Shown here piece after piece: positions 8,218 to 16,968 of a stretch of 64,000 nt of DNA. The notes beneath the pieces were generated by a model. The model was not told where the DNA came from, did no database searches, and worked only from the letters and a program-made list of their open reading frames with translations. The stretch comes from Burkholderiales bacterium (lineage in GTDB: Bacteria; Pseudomonadota; Gammaproteobacteria; Burkholderiales; Burkholderiaceae_F). The DNA is taken from assembly GCA_020248865.1 (NCBI GenBank), contig JADCGS010000012.1:86885-150884 (forward strand), in the 5' to 3' direction. Numbering within the stretch: the stretch's first letter is position 1; each line of letters begins with the position of its first letter. A program made the translations under genes and the position numbers.

Positions 8218-10080
8218 TCACGGCGTGTCGATCAACTGCTGGGTGCTGAACTCACTGGCCGGCAGGCGCCGCAGGGTGCCCGCCCGCTGCGTGTAGCGCA
8301 GGAACGAGTCGGCGTAGTCGAGAAAGGTGTTTTCCCGCCGCGCGCCGGTGACCGATCGCAGCGTGACCCAGCCGTCGCCGCCGTCGGCCACGAAGTCATT
8401 GGTGATCACCCGGTAGGTGGCGGCTGGGTTGAGCGCCACCCAGGCGTCCTGCGCGTTCTTCACCTCGAGGTTGCTAACCCGGTTGTTGGCCGGCTGGTTG
8501 AGGTCGACGCGGAAGCGCAGGCTGGCGGCATACGGATAGGTGCCGGTGTTGCCGGCGCCGGCGAGCAGGAAAGTGATCGCATCTTCCAGCGTCTGCTTGA
8601 CCTCGGCGCCGGTCATGGTCAGGCGCACCAGCACGTTGCGGAACGGCAGCACGGTATAGACGTTGCCGACCGTGACGTTGCCGGCATCCAGATCCACCCG
8701 CACCCCACCGGCGTTCTGCAGGGCGATGTCGACGCCCCCGAAGCTGCGGCCCTGCTCCAGAAAGGCCTGGGCGACGATCTGCTGCATGTCGCCGCCATGG
8801 GTGCTGGTGAAGGTACCGGTGTTGCAATCGGAGAACTTGGAGCGCGTGATGTCACGCTTGGTGCCGGGCACGCGGCGCAGGCACAGGTTGGTGGCGGCGG
8901 CGCCGACCACGTTGGCCCCGAAGGCGGTTCGCTGCTGCTGGAATGGCGCCAGCGTGGTGACGGCCCGCGCGGCCTCGGCCGTGACCCGCAGCGCGGGCTG
9001 GGTGGCAAGATCAGCCGCGATGGCGGTGCGGTCGGCATCGGTCAGAGCCACGGTGCCGGTGGCGCGCCGGGTCGGGTTGCCGAGCAAGATCTGCGGCGAG
9101 CCGCCGCAACTGGTGACATCGCCCGCCTGGTCGAAGCGCACCTTCAGGTTGCCCACCGCCCAGCCGTATTGCCAGGCCTGCGCCACGCACACCAGCTTGC
9201 CGTCGCGGTTGACCACCTGCGTCGGATACGCACCGGCCGGCGCCGTCACGGCAAAGGTGGTCAGCTGCGTCGGCCCCAGGAGCGTGTGGGAGTCGCCGCC
9301 GACGATCACGTCGACGCCACTCAAGGCGCGCGCCATGGCGACATCCTCGGCATAGCCCTGGTGCGTGAGCAGAATGATCTTGTTGACGCCGCCGGCGCGC
9401 AAGCCGTCAATCTGCGCCTGCGCGGTCTGAGTTTCGTTGGCGAATGTCGTCGAGGCATCCGGCCGCGACGAGTTCTTCGTCTTGCCGGCCACGGTGATGC
9501 CGATGATGCCGATCTGTTGGCCGTCGCGGACAACGATGGTGGCCGGCTGCACATAAGCGGAGATACTGCCCTGCGCCAGGGGCGAGACGTTCAGCGTCAG
9601 GTTGGTGTTGGCAGACAGCACCGGCGTACGGCAGTCGCCCGCGCGCAGGAAGTCGAGGAAGGTCTTGAGGCCCGCGTCACCCGAGTCGAACTCGTGATTG
9701 CCGAGCGTGAAGGCATCGAAGCAGACCGTGTTCATCAGGTCGGCATCGGCGCGGCCGTTGGTGATGGTGTAGTACAGGTCGCCGGTGATGGCGTCGCCGG
9801 CGTGCAGCTTGAGCACGTTGGCGCTGCCGGCGGACAGCTCGTCCATCGCCTGCGCAACGCGGGCAAAGCCGCCGAGCGGAAAGGTCACGTTTTCGCGGTT
9901 GCCGGCGGCGGTGCGCACCGACAGGTTGACCGTCTCGGCATCCAGGCGCGAGTGATGGTCGTTGACGTGCAGGATGGTGAGGTCGAGCGGGCGGCCATCG
10001 TCGCTGCCGCCACAGGCGGCGAGCGAGGTGAGCAGCAGCGCGGCGCACATGACGGCTGCGAGGGTCTTCATCAGCTTCAT
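8218..10080 (-). CDS. 5'-nucleotidase / UshA-type metallophosphoesterase lipoprotein
   Basis: 620 residues from ATG at 10078-10080; the frame is open far upstream through glmM but only as an antisense-free shadow. A lipoprotein signal ends LLTSLAAC, so the enzyme is membrane-anchored outside the cytoplasm. The metallophosphatase domain shows ILHVNDHHSRLD, HAGDAITGD, GNHEFDSGD, LLTHQGYAEDV and VGGDSHT. The C-terminal nucleotide-binding domain shows QNAGGVRVDLDAG, PFRNVLVRLTMTG and NDFVADGGDGW. It would release phosphate from nucleotides. Position and the Pho-box array upstream place it in the phosphate-starvation response. Exact substrate (AMP, UDP-sugar, 2',3'-cyclic nucleotides) is not decided by sequence. 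Confidence 0.9.
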   Translation of the reverse strand: MKLMKTLAAVMCAALLLTSLAACGGSDDGRPLDLTILHVNDHHSRLDAETVNLSVRTAAGNRENVTFPLGGFARVAQAMDELSAGSANVLKLHAGDAITGDLYYTITNGRADADLMNTVCFDAFTLGNHEFDSGDAGLKTFLDFLRAGDCRTPVLSANTNLTLNVSPLAQGSISAYVQPATIVVRDGQQIGIIGITVAGKTKNSSRPDASTTFANETQTAQAQIDGLRAGGVNKIILLTHQGYAEDVAMARALSGVDVIVGGDSHTLLGPTQLTTFAVTAPAGAYPTQVVNRDGKLVCVAQAWQYGWAVGNLKVRFDQAGDVTSCGGSPQILLGNPTRRATGTVALTDADRTAIAADLATQPALRVTAEAARAVTTLAPFQQQRTAFGANVVGAAATNLCLRRVPGTKRDITRSKFSDCNTGTFTSTHGGDMQQIVAQAFLEQGRSFGGVDIALQNAGGVRVDLDAGNVTVGNVYTVLPFRNVLVRLTMTGAEVKQTLEDAITFLLAGAGNTGTYPYAASLRFRVDLNQPANNRVSNLEVKNAQDAWVALNPAATYRVITNDFVADGGDGWVTLRSVTGARRENTFLDYADSFLRYTQRAGTLRRLPASEFSTQQLIDTP

Positions 10081-10412
10081 TTTCGAAACCGTCCAAAACG
10101 TCGGAAGCTCATGACTATGGGAGCTTCGCGTGACGGCAAGATTGCACGACAGTGACCTGCCACAAGGCCGGGGCACCGCGGCAATGGCGGCGGTGCGCCC
10201 GGATCCGCGGTCGAGCCCGCCGCTCCCTGCGCAGGCCCACCACCTGGAACCGAGGCAAGGGCATCGTCGGCCGGACTCCCCGTCCGGCAGGCACGAGAGG
10301 GCCGCGGCACAGCCGCTGCAAGCCGGGACAAGCCTTGCGGAGACTCCGCTGGCGGCCAGGGTCCTTACGCGGGCCCGCCGCGCTAAGGGATCGGCGCCGC
10401 CAGCCGGGGGCG
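10081..10412. other. 332-bp spacer between the 5'-nucleotidase gene and glmM
   Basis: The left third holds the Pho-box array and -10-like CATAGT of the 5'-nucleotidase gene. The rest (10160-10412) lies downstream of glmM and shows no clear gene; a terminator with a T tract was not recognised. Confidence 0.5.
10130..10158 (-). promoter_or_regulatory. Pho-box array upstream of the 5'-nucleotidase gene
   Basis: On the minus strand three 7-bp units stand at exact 11-bp spacing: AGGTCAC, GTGCAAT (degenerate) and CCGTCAC. Ten bases (GCGAAGCTCC) after the last unit comes CATAGT, a 4-of-6 match to TATAAT. This is the PhoB-promoter layout with a leader of about 25 nt to the start codon at 10080. The middle unit is weak, so affinity may be lower than at pstS. 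Confidence 0.65.
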
Positions 10413-11765
10413 CTAGCCGGCCGGCACGCAGTCGGCGAGGCGACGGGCCAGCGCCTGGGCGAGGTCCGACTCCTCGGCCTCGACCATCACGCGCAGCACA
10501 GGCTCGGTGCCCGAAGCGCGAATCAGAACGCGGCCGCGGCCGGCGAGCTCCTGCTCCACGGCGCGGCTGGCCGCGGTCAGCGGCCCGTGCGACGTCCAGT
10601 CGAAGCCGGAGGCCGTGCGCACGTTGACCAGCGACTGCGGCAGCAGCGGCAGATCGGCGGTCAGCTCGGCCAGCGTCTTGCCCGAGCGGCGCATGGCCGC
10701 CAGCACCTGCAGGGCGCTGACGATGCCGTCGCCGGTGGTGTGACGGTCCAGGCACAGCAGGTGGCCGGAGCCTTCGCCGCCCCACTGCCAGCCCTTGGCT
10801 TCGAGCAGTTCGAGCACGTAGCGGTCGCCCACCTTGGCGCGGGCGAACGGCACCTTCAGTTCGGCAAAGCGCCGTTCCAGCGCGTAGTTGGTCATCAGCG
10901 TGCCGACCGCGCCATCGCTGGCGGCGTCGAAGCGCCGCGTCGCGATGCGGTCGCGCACGATGACGTACAGGAGCTGGTCGCCGTTGTAGCTCGCGCCGTC
11001 GGCGTCGGCGATCACCACGCGGTCCGCATCGCCGTCGAGGGCGATGCCGAGGTCGGCCCCGGCCTGCTGCACGGCATGCGCCAGATGGTCGGCGTGTACC
11101 GCGCCCACGCCGTCGTTGATGTTGAAGCCGTTGGGCGCAGCGCCCACCGCGACCACCTCGGCCCCCAGTTCGTGAAAGACCTCGGGGGCCACGTGATAGG
11201 CAGCGCCGTGCGCGCAGTCGACCACCAGCTTCAGGCCCTTCAGGTCGAACTGGGACGGAAACGTGCTCTTGCAGAACTCGACGTAGCGTCCGGCGGCGTC
11301 GTCGAGCCGGCGCGCCTTGCCCAGCAGGCGCGACTCGACGCAGGAAAACGGCGCGTCGAGCTCGGCCTCGATGCGCACCTCGACCTCGTCGGGCAGCTTC
11401 TTGCCCTCGCCCGAGAAGAACTTGATGCCGTTGTCCTGGTACGGGTTGTGCGAAGCACTGATCACCACGCCGGCCGACAGCCGCTGCGCGCGCGTCAGGT
11501 AGGCCACCGCGGGCGTCGGCAGCGGGCCGCACAGCACGACGTCCACGCCGGCACTGGAAAAGCCCGCCTCCAGCGCGGCCTCCAGCATGTAGCCCGACAC
11601 GCGCGTGTCCTTGCCGATCAGTACGGTCGGCCGGCTGCCGGGGCGTGCCGCGCGCCCGAGCACGCGGCCGGCCGCCTGGCCCAGCTTGAGCACGAAGTCC
11701 GGCGTGATCGGCTCCTGGCCCACCGTGCCGCGCACGCCGTCGGTGCCGAAGTACTTGCGGCTCAT
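10413..11765 (-). CDS. glmM: Phosphoglucosamine mutase GlmM
   Basis: 450 residues from ATG at 11763-11765, slightly longer than E. coli GlmM (445). The N-terminus [15 protein letters not shown] is diagnostic. The phosphoserine loop is [19 protein letters not shown] (catalytic Ser near residue 102), the Mg site is ALDGDADRV, and the C-terminal phosphate-binding loop is [15 protein letters not shown]. It converts glucosamine-6-phosphate to glucosamine-1-phosphate for peptidoglycan and LPS. Its start overlaps the folP stop (ATGA), the conserved folP-glmM pair. Confidence 0.97.
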   Translation of the reverse strand: MSRKYFGTDGVRGTVGQEPITPDFVLKLGQAAGRVLGRAARPGSRPTVLIGKDTRVSGYMLEAALEAGFSSAGVDVVLCGPLPTPAVAYLTRAQRLSAGVVISASHNPYQDNGIKFFSGEGKKLPDEVEVRIEAELDAPFSCVESRLLGKARRLDDAAGRYVEFCKSTFPSQFDLKGLKLVVDCAHGAAYHVAPEVFHELGAEVVAVGAAPNGFNINDGVGAVHADHLAHAVQQAGADLGIALDGDADRVVIADADGASYNGDQLLYVIVRDRIATRRFDAASDGAVGTLMTNYALERRFAELKVPFARAKVGDRYVLELLEAKGWQWGGEGSGHLLCLDRHTTGDGIVSALQVLAAMRRSGKTLAELTADLPLLPQSLVNVRTASGFDWTSHGPLTAASRAVEQELAGRGRVLIRASGTEPVLRVMVEAEESDLAQALARRLADCVPAG

Positions 11766-12643
11766 CGCCCGTCTCCTCGTCGATGTTGTTCCACTGCCTG
11801 CAAGACCCGCAGCGCATCGCGGGTGGCGGCGACATCGTGCACCCGCACGATGCGCGCGCCACGCTGCACGGCGATCAGCGCCGCCGCCACCGAGGCATGC
11901 ACGCGCTCGGTGAGGCTGCGCCCGGTCACGGCGCCGAGCGTGGCCTTGCGCGACAGGCCGGCCAGCAGCGGCGCCGGCAGGTCGAGTTCGTCCAGGCGCG
12001 CCAGCAGCCTGAGGTTGTGCTCGGCGCTCTTGCCGAAGCCGAAGCCGGGATCGAGCACGATGCGGTGGGCCGCCACGCCAGCCGACAACAGCGCGGCATG
12101 GCGTGCACGCAGGAAGGTGCGGACCTCGCCGACGAGGTCGTCGTAGTGCGGCGCCGCCTGCATGGTGCGCGGGGTGCCCTGCATGTGCATCAGCACCACG
12201 CCGCAGTCGGCGTCGGCCACCGCGTCCAGCGCGCCGGGCTCCTGCAGGGCGCGCACGTCGTTGACGATGACCGCGCCGGCGGCGAGCGAGGCGCGCATGA
12301 CCTCCGGCTTGCTGGTGTCGATCGACAACGGCACGCCGCGCGGCGCCAACGCCTCGATGACCGGCAGCACGCGCGCCAGTTCCTCGGCGAGCGGCACATC
12401 GGCTGCGCCGGGGCGGGTCGATTCGCCACCGATGTCGATCACGTCGGCGCCTTCTTCGATCAGCGCCAGGCCGTGGTCGATGGCCACCCTGCGGTCGAAG
12501 TGGCGTCCTCCGTCGGAAAACGAGTCGGGCGTGACGTTGACGATCCCCATGATCCTTGGGGTCGTCAGGTCGACTTGCTGCAGCCCGCAGTGCCAAAGCA
12601 AGCCACTGCTGCCGGCAGAGGGACCGACTTCCTTTTGTTCCAT
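11762..12643 (-). CDS. folP: Dihydropteroate synthase FolP
   Basis: 293 residues from ATG at 12641-12643. Pterin-binding motifs are present: [16 protein letters not shown] near the N-terminus, [25 protein letters not shown], and the C-terminal VRVHDV. It condenses dihydropterin pyrophosphate with p-aminobenzoate in folate synthesis and is the sulfonamide target. The start is chosen because an upstream extension overlaps the cytochrome gene without family sequence. In related genomes folP directly follows ftsH; here 7.5 kb of phosphate-stress genes separate them. Confidence 0.96.
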   Translation of the reverse strand: MEQKEVGPSAGSSGLLWHCGLQQVDLTTPRIMGIVNVTPDSFSDGGRHFDRRVAIDHGLALIEEGADVIDIGGESTRPGAADVPLAEELARVLPVIEALAPRGVPLSIDTSKPEVMRASLAAGAVIVNDVRALQEPGALDAVADADCGVVLMHMQGTPRTMQAAPHYDDLVGEVRTFLRARHAALLSAGVAAHRIVLDPGFGFGKSAEHNLRLLARLDELDLPAPLLAGLSRKATLGAVTGRSLTERVHASVAAALIAVQRGARIVRVHDVAATRDALRVLQAVEQHRRGDGR

Positions 12644-12693
12644 GCGGCCGATTGTAGGAGGCCGCGAGCTTGTGCCCCGCCGGCCGGCCCGGC

Positions 12694-13485
12694 TCAGTGG
12701 GGCACACGACGCCTTCGGCGGGCCCAGCCCAGCACAACTGCGGCGGCCACAGCCAGGCCCGACACCGCACCACCACCTCCACTGCTGCCGGCCGCGCCAC
12801 CCAGCGGCGGTGCCACGGGGTTGCCCTGTGGCTGCGCCTGTCCCAGCAGGGCCACCGCCGCCAGGCCGCCGATCCAGTCGTGCTCCACCTGCAACGCCGC
12901 CCGCCGCGCGCCGTCGGCACCGGGGGGCGGCGCAAAACGCACGTCGATCGTGCAAACCGCCTGCGGCGCCAGTTCAAGACCGTTGCTGCACGTGCTGGCG
13001 CCGAGGACGAAGTCGAGCGGATGCTCGCCGGCCAGCCGTGGCGCGGAGCTCAGACGCAGCGGCAGCACCCCGGCGTTGGTCAGGCGCATCTGGCCGGAGG
13101 CGGTGCCGCCCACCGCAACGGTGCCGAAATCGATGCGGTCATTTGCGCCTGCACCGGTGCTGATGATCAGGCTCGGGCTCGGCACATCGGGCCGGCCGAT
13201 GTAGGCCGCCAGGTCTGCGTAGTCGGTGGCGCTCAGGCGGTCACGGAAAATGGCCATCTGCGGGATGCGTGCCACTGCGCGCTCGATTCGGCCCGGATCG
13301 TTTGCGGCCGCGCTGATGCCGAAGGTACCCGGCAAGGCAAAGTGGCACCCCACGCAGCTTTGGCCGGCACCGCGAATGCGGCCGGCGTCGAAATACAGGC
13401 GCATGCCGGACAGCGCGTCCTGCGCCGCCACGGGCGCGGCGGGAAGCAGGGCGACCACTGCCGTGCAGAGAGTGAACAGCCTCAT
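12694..13485 (-). CDS. c-type cytochrome / choice-of-anchor-D protein with a Gly-rich C-terminal sorting tail
   Basis: 263 residues from ATG at 13483-13485 (GAGG upstream); an earlier in-frame start at 13515 sits inside a terminator hairpin and is rejected. After a Sec signal (ending VAAQD) one haem site CVGCH appears near residue 44, with a possible distal Met ligand in QMAIFRD. Residues about 100-215 form an Ig-like choice-of-anchor-D domain ([30 protein letters not shown]). The tail runs Gly/Ser-rich, then a hydrophobic helix [13 protein letters not shown], then RRRRR, which matches the plan of GlyGly-CTERM surface-sorting signals. It follows phoX on the same strand. Function unknown; an electron-transfer or surface-anchored partner of PhoX is conceivable. 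Confidence 0.8.
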   Translation of the reverse strand: MRLFTLCTAVVALLPAAPVAAQDALSGMRLYFDAGRIRGAGQSCVGCHFALPGTFGISAAANDPGRIERAVARIPQMAIFRDRLSATDYADLAAYIGRPDVPSPSLIISTGAGANDRIDFGTVAVGGTASGQMRLTNAGVLPLRLSSAPRLAGEHPLDFVLGASTCSNGLELAPQAVCTIDVRFAPPPGADGARRAALQVEHDWIGGLAAVALLGQAQPQGNPVAPPLGGAAGSSGGGGAVSGLAVAAAVVLGWARRRRRVPH

Positions 13486-13502
13486 CGAAGCCTCATGAAG
13501 AA

Positions 13503-13526
13503 ACGGGGGCCGCAAGCGGCCCCCGT
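13503..13526 (-). terminator. Rho-independent terminator after phoX
   Basis: Perfect 11-bp stem ACGGGGGCCGC / GCGGCCCCCGT with a 2-base loop, followed on the minus strand by TTTCTTC. It lies 20 bp after the phoX stop and before the cytochrome start, so most phoX transcripts should end here and the cytochrome gene may depend on read-through or its own promoter. Confidence 0.7.
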
Positions 13527-13546
13527 AATGACGGCGCTCTCCGGCC

Positions 13547-15787
13547 TCAACCGCCGATGCGGCCGCCGTCGTTCTTGGTGATCACCACCAGGGCCGAGCG
13601 CGGACGGGCGGTACCGCCATCGGGCCAGGTACTGGTGTAGGCCGACGGCGTGGCAATCGCCGACAGAGGCGTGTCCTCGCCCGGATGCTGGATGCCGACG
13701 AACAGCGTGCGCCCATCCGGCGTCTCGGCCAGACCCGTCACCTCGCAGTCCCTCGGCCCCACCAGGAAGCGGCGCAGCCGAGCATCACCCTGCGCCGCGC
13801 CGACGAAGGTCTGGATGCTGGCGCTGTTGCCAGCCGAATCGGTGCTGGTGATGGTGCGCACGCCGCCATCGCCCACCGTGCCGGGCAGCGAGGCCAGCAG
13901 CATGCAGTTGGTGACATCGGTGTAGGCGCCATCGTCGGTCTGGATCCAGCAGATGTTGGTCGCCTTGCTGAACCACAGACCATCCGGGCTCGAAAAGTCG
14001 TTGTCCGCCGACAGACCGGAAATGTTGATGCTGGCGGCATCGCGGCCGGCGCGGGCGCCGAACAGGAAGATGTCCCAGTTGAAGGTCAGCGCCTCGGGGG
14101 TCGGCTCAAGCCAGCGGATGATGTGGCCATTCGGATTTCCGCGCTGGTTCTGGCCGGTCTCCCGCGGATCGTTGTAGTGACGCGGGTTGGCGGCGTCAAC
14201 GCGGGCAGCCCGCGCGGAGGCGCCGGCAGGCGGCGCCACCACGGTGCGCAGCGATTCGCTGTTATTGGTCAGCGTCATGTAGACGGCACCGTTCACAGGG
14301 TCGACGGCACCCCATTCCGGGCGATCCATCTTGGTGGCGCCGACGATGTCGGCGGCGATGCGCGTGTTGATCAGCACGTCCGCCTGATTGGCGAAGGCGT
14401 AGGTCGCATTGGACGCAGTGAGGCTGTTGACGCCGAAGCTCAGCTCGATCCAGTTGCCGGTGCCGTCGGCGTTGAAGCGAGCGACATAGAGTTTGCCGTC
14501 GTTCAGGTACTTGTCACCGACCGCCAGTTTGTCGGTGCGGCTGGCGTCGGCCGGGTCCCACACCGCGTTGGACACATACTTGTAGATGTACTCGCCGCGC
14601 GAATCATCGCCCTGGTACCACACCAACGGCTTGCCGGCCACCGGTCTGGCCGGCCAGGCGCCCTCGTGGGCAAAGCGGCCCATCGTCGTACGTTTCTTGG
14701 GCAGCGAGGCCGGGCTGAACGGATCGATCTCGACGTTCCAGCCGAAGGTATTGGCCACGTTGCGATAGTCATCGCTGCCGTCGGCCGAGGTGCCCGTGCG
14801 CATCGTGTTCCAGCGGCCAAAGAACTGGTCGGCCGTGTCGGGCGTGGTGGTGGCCCACAGGTGGTTGCCGTTGCCGCCCACGCCGTAGCGAGCGAACGAA
14901 GCCAGCTCCTTGGCGCTGCGGTTGGGGTTGTCGGTGGCGGTCACGCGGCGGAAATAGCCGGCCCAGTTTTCCTCGCAGGTGAGGTAGGTGCCCCAGGGCG
15001 TGTAGCCATTGGCGCAGTTGTTCACGGTGCCACGCGTGCGCGTGCCGTTGGGCGAGAAGCGCGTGACCATGAAGCTGCCGGCGGCCGGACCGGAGATCTC
15101 CATCTCGGTGCCGGCATGAACGCGGCGGTTCAGCGTCGAAGCCTGGTTGATGCTCCACACGCCGCCGGCGTCGCGCGCCACTTCGGCAATGCCGACGCCG
15201 TGGCCGTAGATCTCGCGCAGCACCTCGCCCGGCACCGTGCGCGCGCCGCTGACGATGGTCTGGCCGCTGGCGTGCAGGAAATTGATGTTCAGATACTCGT
15301 GGTTCACGCACAGCAGGCCGCGCGTCGAACCGTTGGGATCCCAGCCGTTGGTCGACGACAGGCCGAAGTAGCTCATGCCGTCATGGTTGTCGCCGACGCG
15401 CTTGTCGTAAGTGGCCGGATCGTCGGTGCCGTCGTTCCGATAAGACGCCACGCCGGCGGCCAGCGGGTCGCCCACGCGGTACAACACACGCGCGGTGAAA
15501 CCCTGCGGCACCACGACGCTGTCGGCGGTTGACTTGGCCACTGCGGAGAAGTTCAGGGCGGTAGGGCGCGCCGGAACCGCGGGCACCTGTGGCGGCGCAA
15601 CCGTCGCAGGACCATCGCTCGAGCCGCAGCCCGTCAACGCCGAGCCGGCGCCCATGAACGACAAGCTCGCCATGCCGAGACCACCCTTGAGCAGGCCACG
15701 GCGCTTCAGGTCGGCCGAGCGCTCGCCAATGATGTCGTTGATGTGAGGATTCCTCGAAGAATTGGTCTCAAGGTCGTCGTTGTGCAT
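13547..15787 (-). CDS. phoX: PhoX-family alkaline phosphatase (Tat-exported, Ca/Fe type)
   Basis: 746 residues from ATG at 15785-15787, preceded by GGAGGA; the frame is open to 15856 but that stretch overlaps the Pho box. A long N-terminal region carries a twin-arginine signal (KRRGLLKGGLGMASLSF), ending in a lipobox-like LTGC. The DUF839/PhoX fold is recognisable from YGHGVGIAEVARD, LTCEENWAGYFRR, RFSPNGTRTRGTVNNC, GRFAHEGAW, MDRPEWGAVDPVNGAVYMTLTN, and SPDGLWFS near the end. PhoX enzymes hydrolyse phosphomonoesters in the periplasm or outside the cell and need calcium and iron rather than zinc. It is divergent from plcP across a 212-bp region with Pho boxes in both directions. Confidence 0.93.
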   Translation of the reverse strand: MHNDDLETNSSRNPHINDIIGERSADLKRRGLLKGGLGMASLSFMGAGSALTGCGSSDGPATVAPPQVPAVPARPTALNFSAVAKSTADSVVVPQGFTARVLYRVGDPLAAGVASYRNDGTDDPATYDKRVGDNHDGMSYFGLSSTNGWDPNGSTRGLLCVNHEYLNINFLHASGQTIVSGARTVPGEVLREIYGHGVGIAEVARDAGGVWSINQASTLNRRVHAGTEMEISGPAAGSFMVTRFSPNGTRTRGTVNNCANGYTPWGTYLTCEENWAGYFRRVTATDNPNRSAKELASFARYGVGGNGNHLWATTTPDTADQFFGRWNTMRTGTSADGSDDYRNVANTFGWNVEIDPFSPASLPKKRTTMGRFAHEGAWPARPVAGKPLVWYQGDDSRGEYIYKYVSNAVWDPADASRTDKLAVGDKYLNDGKLYVARFNADGTGNWIELSFGVNSLTASNATYAFANQADVLINTRIAADIVGATKMDRPEWGAVDPVNGAVYMTLTNNSESLRTVVAPPAGASARAARVDAANPRHYNDPRETGQNQRGNPNGHIIRWLEPTPEALTFNWDIFLFGARAGRDAASINISGLSADNDFSSPDGLWFSKATNICWIQTDDGAYTDVTNCMLLASLPGTVGDGGVRTITSTDSAGNSASIQTFVGAAQGDARLRRFLVGPRDCEVTGLAETPDGRTLFVGIQHPGEDTPLSAIATPSAYTSTWPDGGTARPRSALVVITKNDGGRIGG

Positions 15788-15830
15788 GTGGCGTTCCTCC
15801 GTTAGGGAGCCGCCATTCTTTTTTCCCCAT

Positions 15831-15848
15831 GTGACGAGACCGTTACGG
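15831..15848 (-). promoter_or_regulatory. Pho box upstream of phoX
   Basis: Minus strand: CCGTAAC, GGTC, TCGTCAC, two PhoB units 11 bp apart. Ten bases later (ATGGGGAAAA) stands AAGAAT, a 4-of-6 -10. The start codon is 43 bp beyond the box. This fits a PhoB-activated phoX promoter. Confidence 0.7.
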
Positions 15849-15876
15849 GCAAACAAAGGCCTTGTTAGTTAGCGCT

Positions 15877-15905
15877 CTGTCATGCGGCGTTCATCATCAA
15901 GTCAT
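15877..15905 (+). promoter_or_regulatory. Three-unit Pho-box array upstream of plcP
   Basis: Plus strand units CTGTCAT (15877-15883, perfect to the consensus), CGTTCAT (15888-15894) and AAGTCAT (15899-15905), each 11 bp apart. The array faces plcP and lies 29 bp from the oppositely oriented phoX box, so PhoB could occupy the whole divergent region. Confidence 0.78.
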
Positions 15906-15957
15906 GGGCAGCGCCATTCGCGCGGAGCACACTGGTTTGCCCTGCCAGGTCCCATCG

Positions 15958-15975
15958 AAGTCACGCCCAAGTCAT
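15958..15975 (+). promoter_or_regulatory. Second Pho box directly before plcP
   Basis: Plus strand: AAGTCAC, GCCC, AAGTCAT, 11-bp spacing. Ten bases (TGGCCGTGCG) later is TATGGT, a -10-like hexamer at 15986-15991. A transcript from here would start at about 15998, almost at the plcP ATG (16000), so it would be nearly leaderless; the upstream array would give a normal leader. Confidence 0.7.
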
Positions 15976-15999
15976 TGGCCGTGCGTATGGTTCAGCTTC

Positions 16000-16968
16000 A
16001 TGGATCGCGCTAGCGCCCATGGATTCGTTCCATCCTCCCACCTGCCGCTCGAAGGTCTGGGCGCCCTTCTCCGCAACTCCGAAACTCCGACCCGCGCAGC
16101 ACCGCCGGCAACACCGGACTCGAACCCAGCTCCCCGCGACCGCCACTACCGCGCGATCTTCATCTCCGACACGCACCTGGGCACGCGCGGCTGCAAGGCC
16201 GAGCACCTGCTGGATTTCCTGCGCCACCACGAATCCGACGTGCTGTACCTGGTGGGCGACATCATCGACGGCTGGGCGATGAAGAGGGGGCTGTTCTGGC
16301 CGCAGGCGCACAACGACGTCGTGCAGAAGGTGCTGCGCAAGGCGCGCAAGGGTACGCAGGTGGTCTACGTGCCCGGCAATCACGACGAATTCGGCCGCCA
16401 GTTCGTCGGCCTGGACTTCGGCGGCATCAGCATCCGCGACGAGGCGGTGCACTGCCTGGCCGACGGCCGCCGCCTGTGGGTCGTGCACGGCGACTTCGCC
16501 GACAGCGTGATCCGGCACGCCAAGTGGCTGGCGCACGTGGGCGACACGCTGTATGACCTCGCGCTGTGGCTGAACCGCCACTTCAACGCACTGCGCGCGC
16601 GGCTTGGTCTCACGTACTGGTCGCTGTCGCAGTACCTCAAGCACAAGGTCAAGAACGCAGTCAGCTTCATCACCGACTTCGAGCGCGTGCTGGTGCGCGA
16701 GGCGTACCGCCGCGGCTTCGATGGCGTGGTGTGCGGACACATCCACCGGGCCGAGATCCGCGAACTCGACGGCCTGTTGTACTGCAACGACGGCGACTGG
16801 GTCGAAAGTCTCACCGCGCTGGTGGAGACGCACGAGGGCCAGTTGCAGCTCATCGAGTGGAAGACCCCGCTGGCGCCCGGCGACCCCGTGCCGCGCTGGG
16901 ACGAGCCCGACGGGCATAGCGAACGGGAAGCACCCGCCAGGGTGCCGCAGCAGGAGGCCGCCGCATGA
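16000..16968 (+). CDS. plcP: PlcP-type phospholipase C (calcineurin-like metallophosphoesterase)
   Basis: 322 residues from ATG at 16000, the first in-frame start after the Pho boxes. After a 50-residue disordered leader the metallophosphoesterase motifs follow: FISDTHLG (Asp57, His59), VGDIID (Asp87), PGNHDE (126-130), WVVHGDF and CGHIHRAEI. The length and the TRGCKAEHL and GLFWPQAHND segments match the LpxH-like branch that contains PlcP, which removes phosphate head groups from phospholipids and leaves diacylglycerol. No signal peptide, so it works at the cytoplasmic face. It overlaps the first glycosyltransferase by 4 bp (ATGA), and the pairing with a diacylglycerol glycosyltransferase is the hallmark of the phosphate-starvation plcP-agt system. 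A UDP-diacylglucosamine pyrophosphatase is less likely in this context. Confidence 0.88.
   Translation: MDRASAHGFVPSSHLPLEGLGALLRNSETPTRAAPPATPDSNPAPRDRHYRAIFISDTHLGTRGCKAEHLLDFLRHHESDVLYLVGDIIDGWAMKRGLFWPQAHNDVVQKVLRKARKGTQVVYVPGNHDEFGRQFVGLDFGGISIRDEAVHCLADGRRLWVVHGDFADSVIRHAKWLAHVGDTLYDLALWLNRHFNALRARLGLTYWSLSQYLKHKVKNAVSFITDFERVLVREAYRRGFDGVVCGHIHRAEIRELDGLLYCNDGDWVESLTALVETHEGQLQLIEWKTPLAPGDPVPRWDEPDGHSEREAPARVPQQEAAA

Noticed and set aside
8218..11862. One minus-strand frame open for 1214 codons across the 5'-nucleotidase gene and glmM, seeming to be one giant protein
   Set aside because: Only the last 620 residues show a signal peptide and domains; the rest is Arg/Ala-rich sequence lying over glmM, which is coded in another frame with all its motifs.
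13685..15532. 615-codon plus-strand open frame opposite phoX, and similar long frames opposite carB, ftsK, ftsH and the symporter
   Set aside because: They are shadows typical of GC-rich coding DNA: rich in Arg, Gly, His and Ala, no domains, no ribosome sites, and each lies over a gene with clear motifs.
16000..16968. Reading the plcP gene as lpxH (UDP-2,3-diacylglucosamine pyrophosphatase)
   Set aside because: Motifs are shared, but length (322), the TRGCKAEHL and WPQAHND segments, the 4-bp overlap with an Agt-like gene and the Pho boxes all fit PlcP better.
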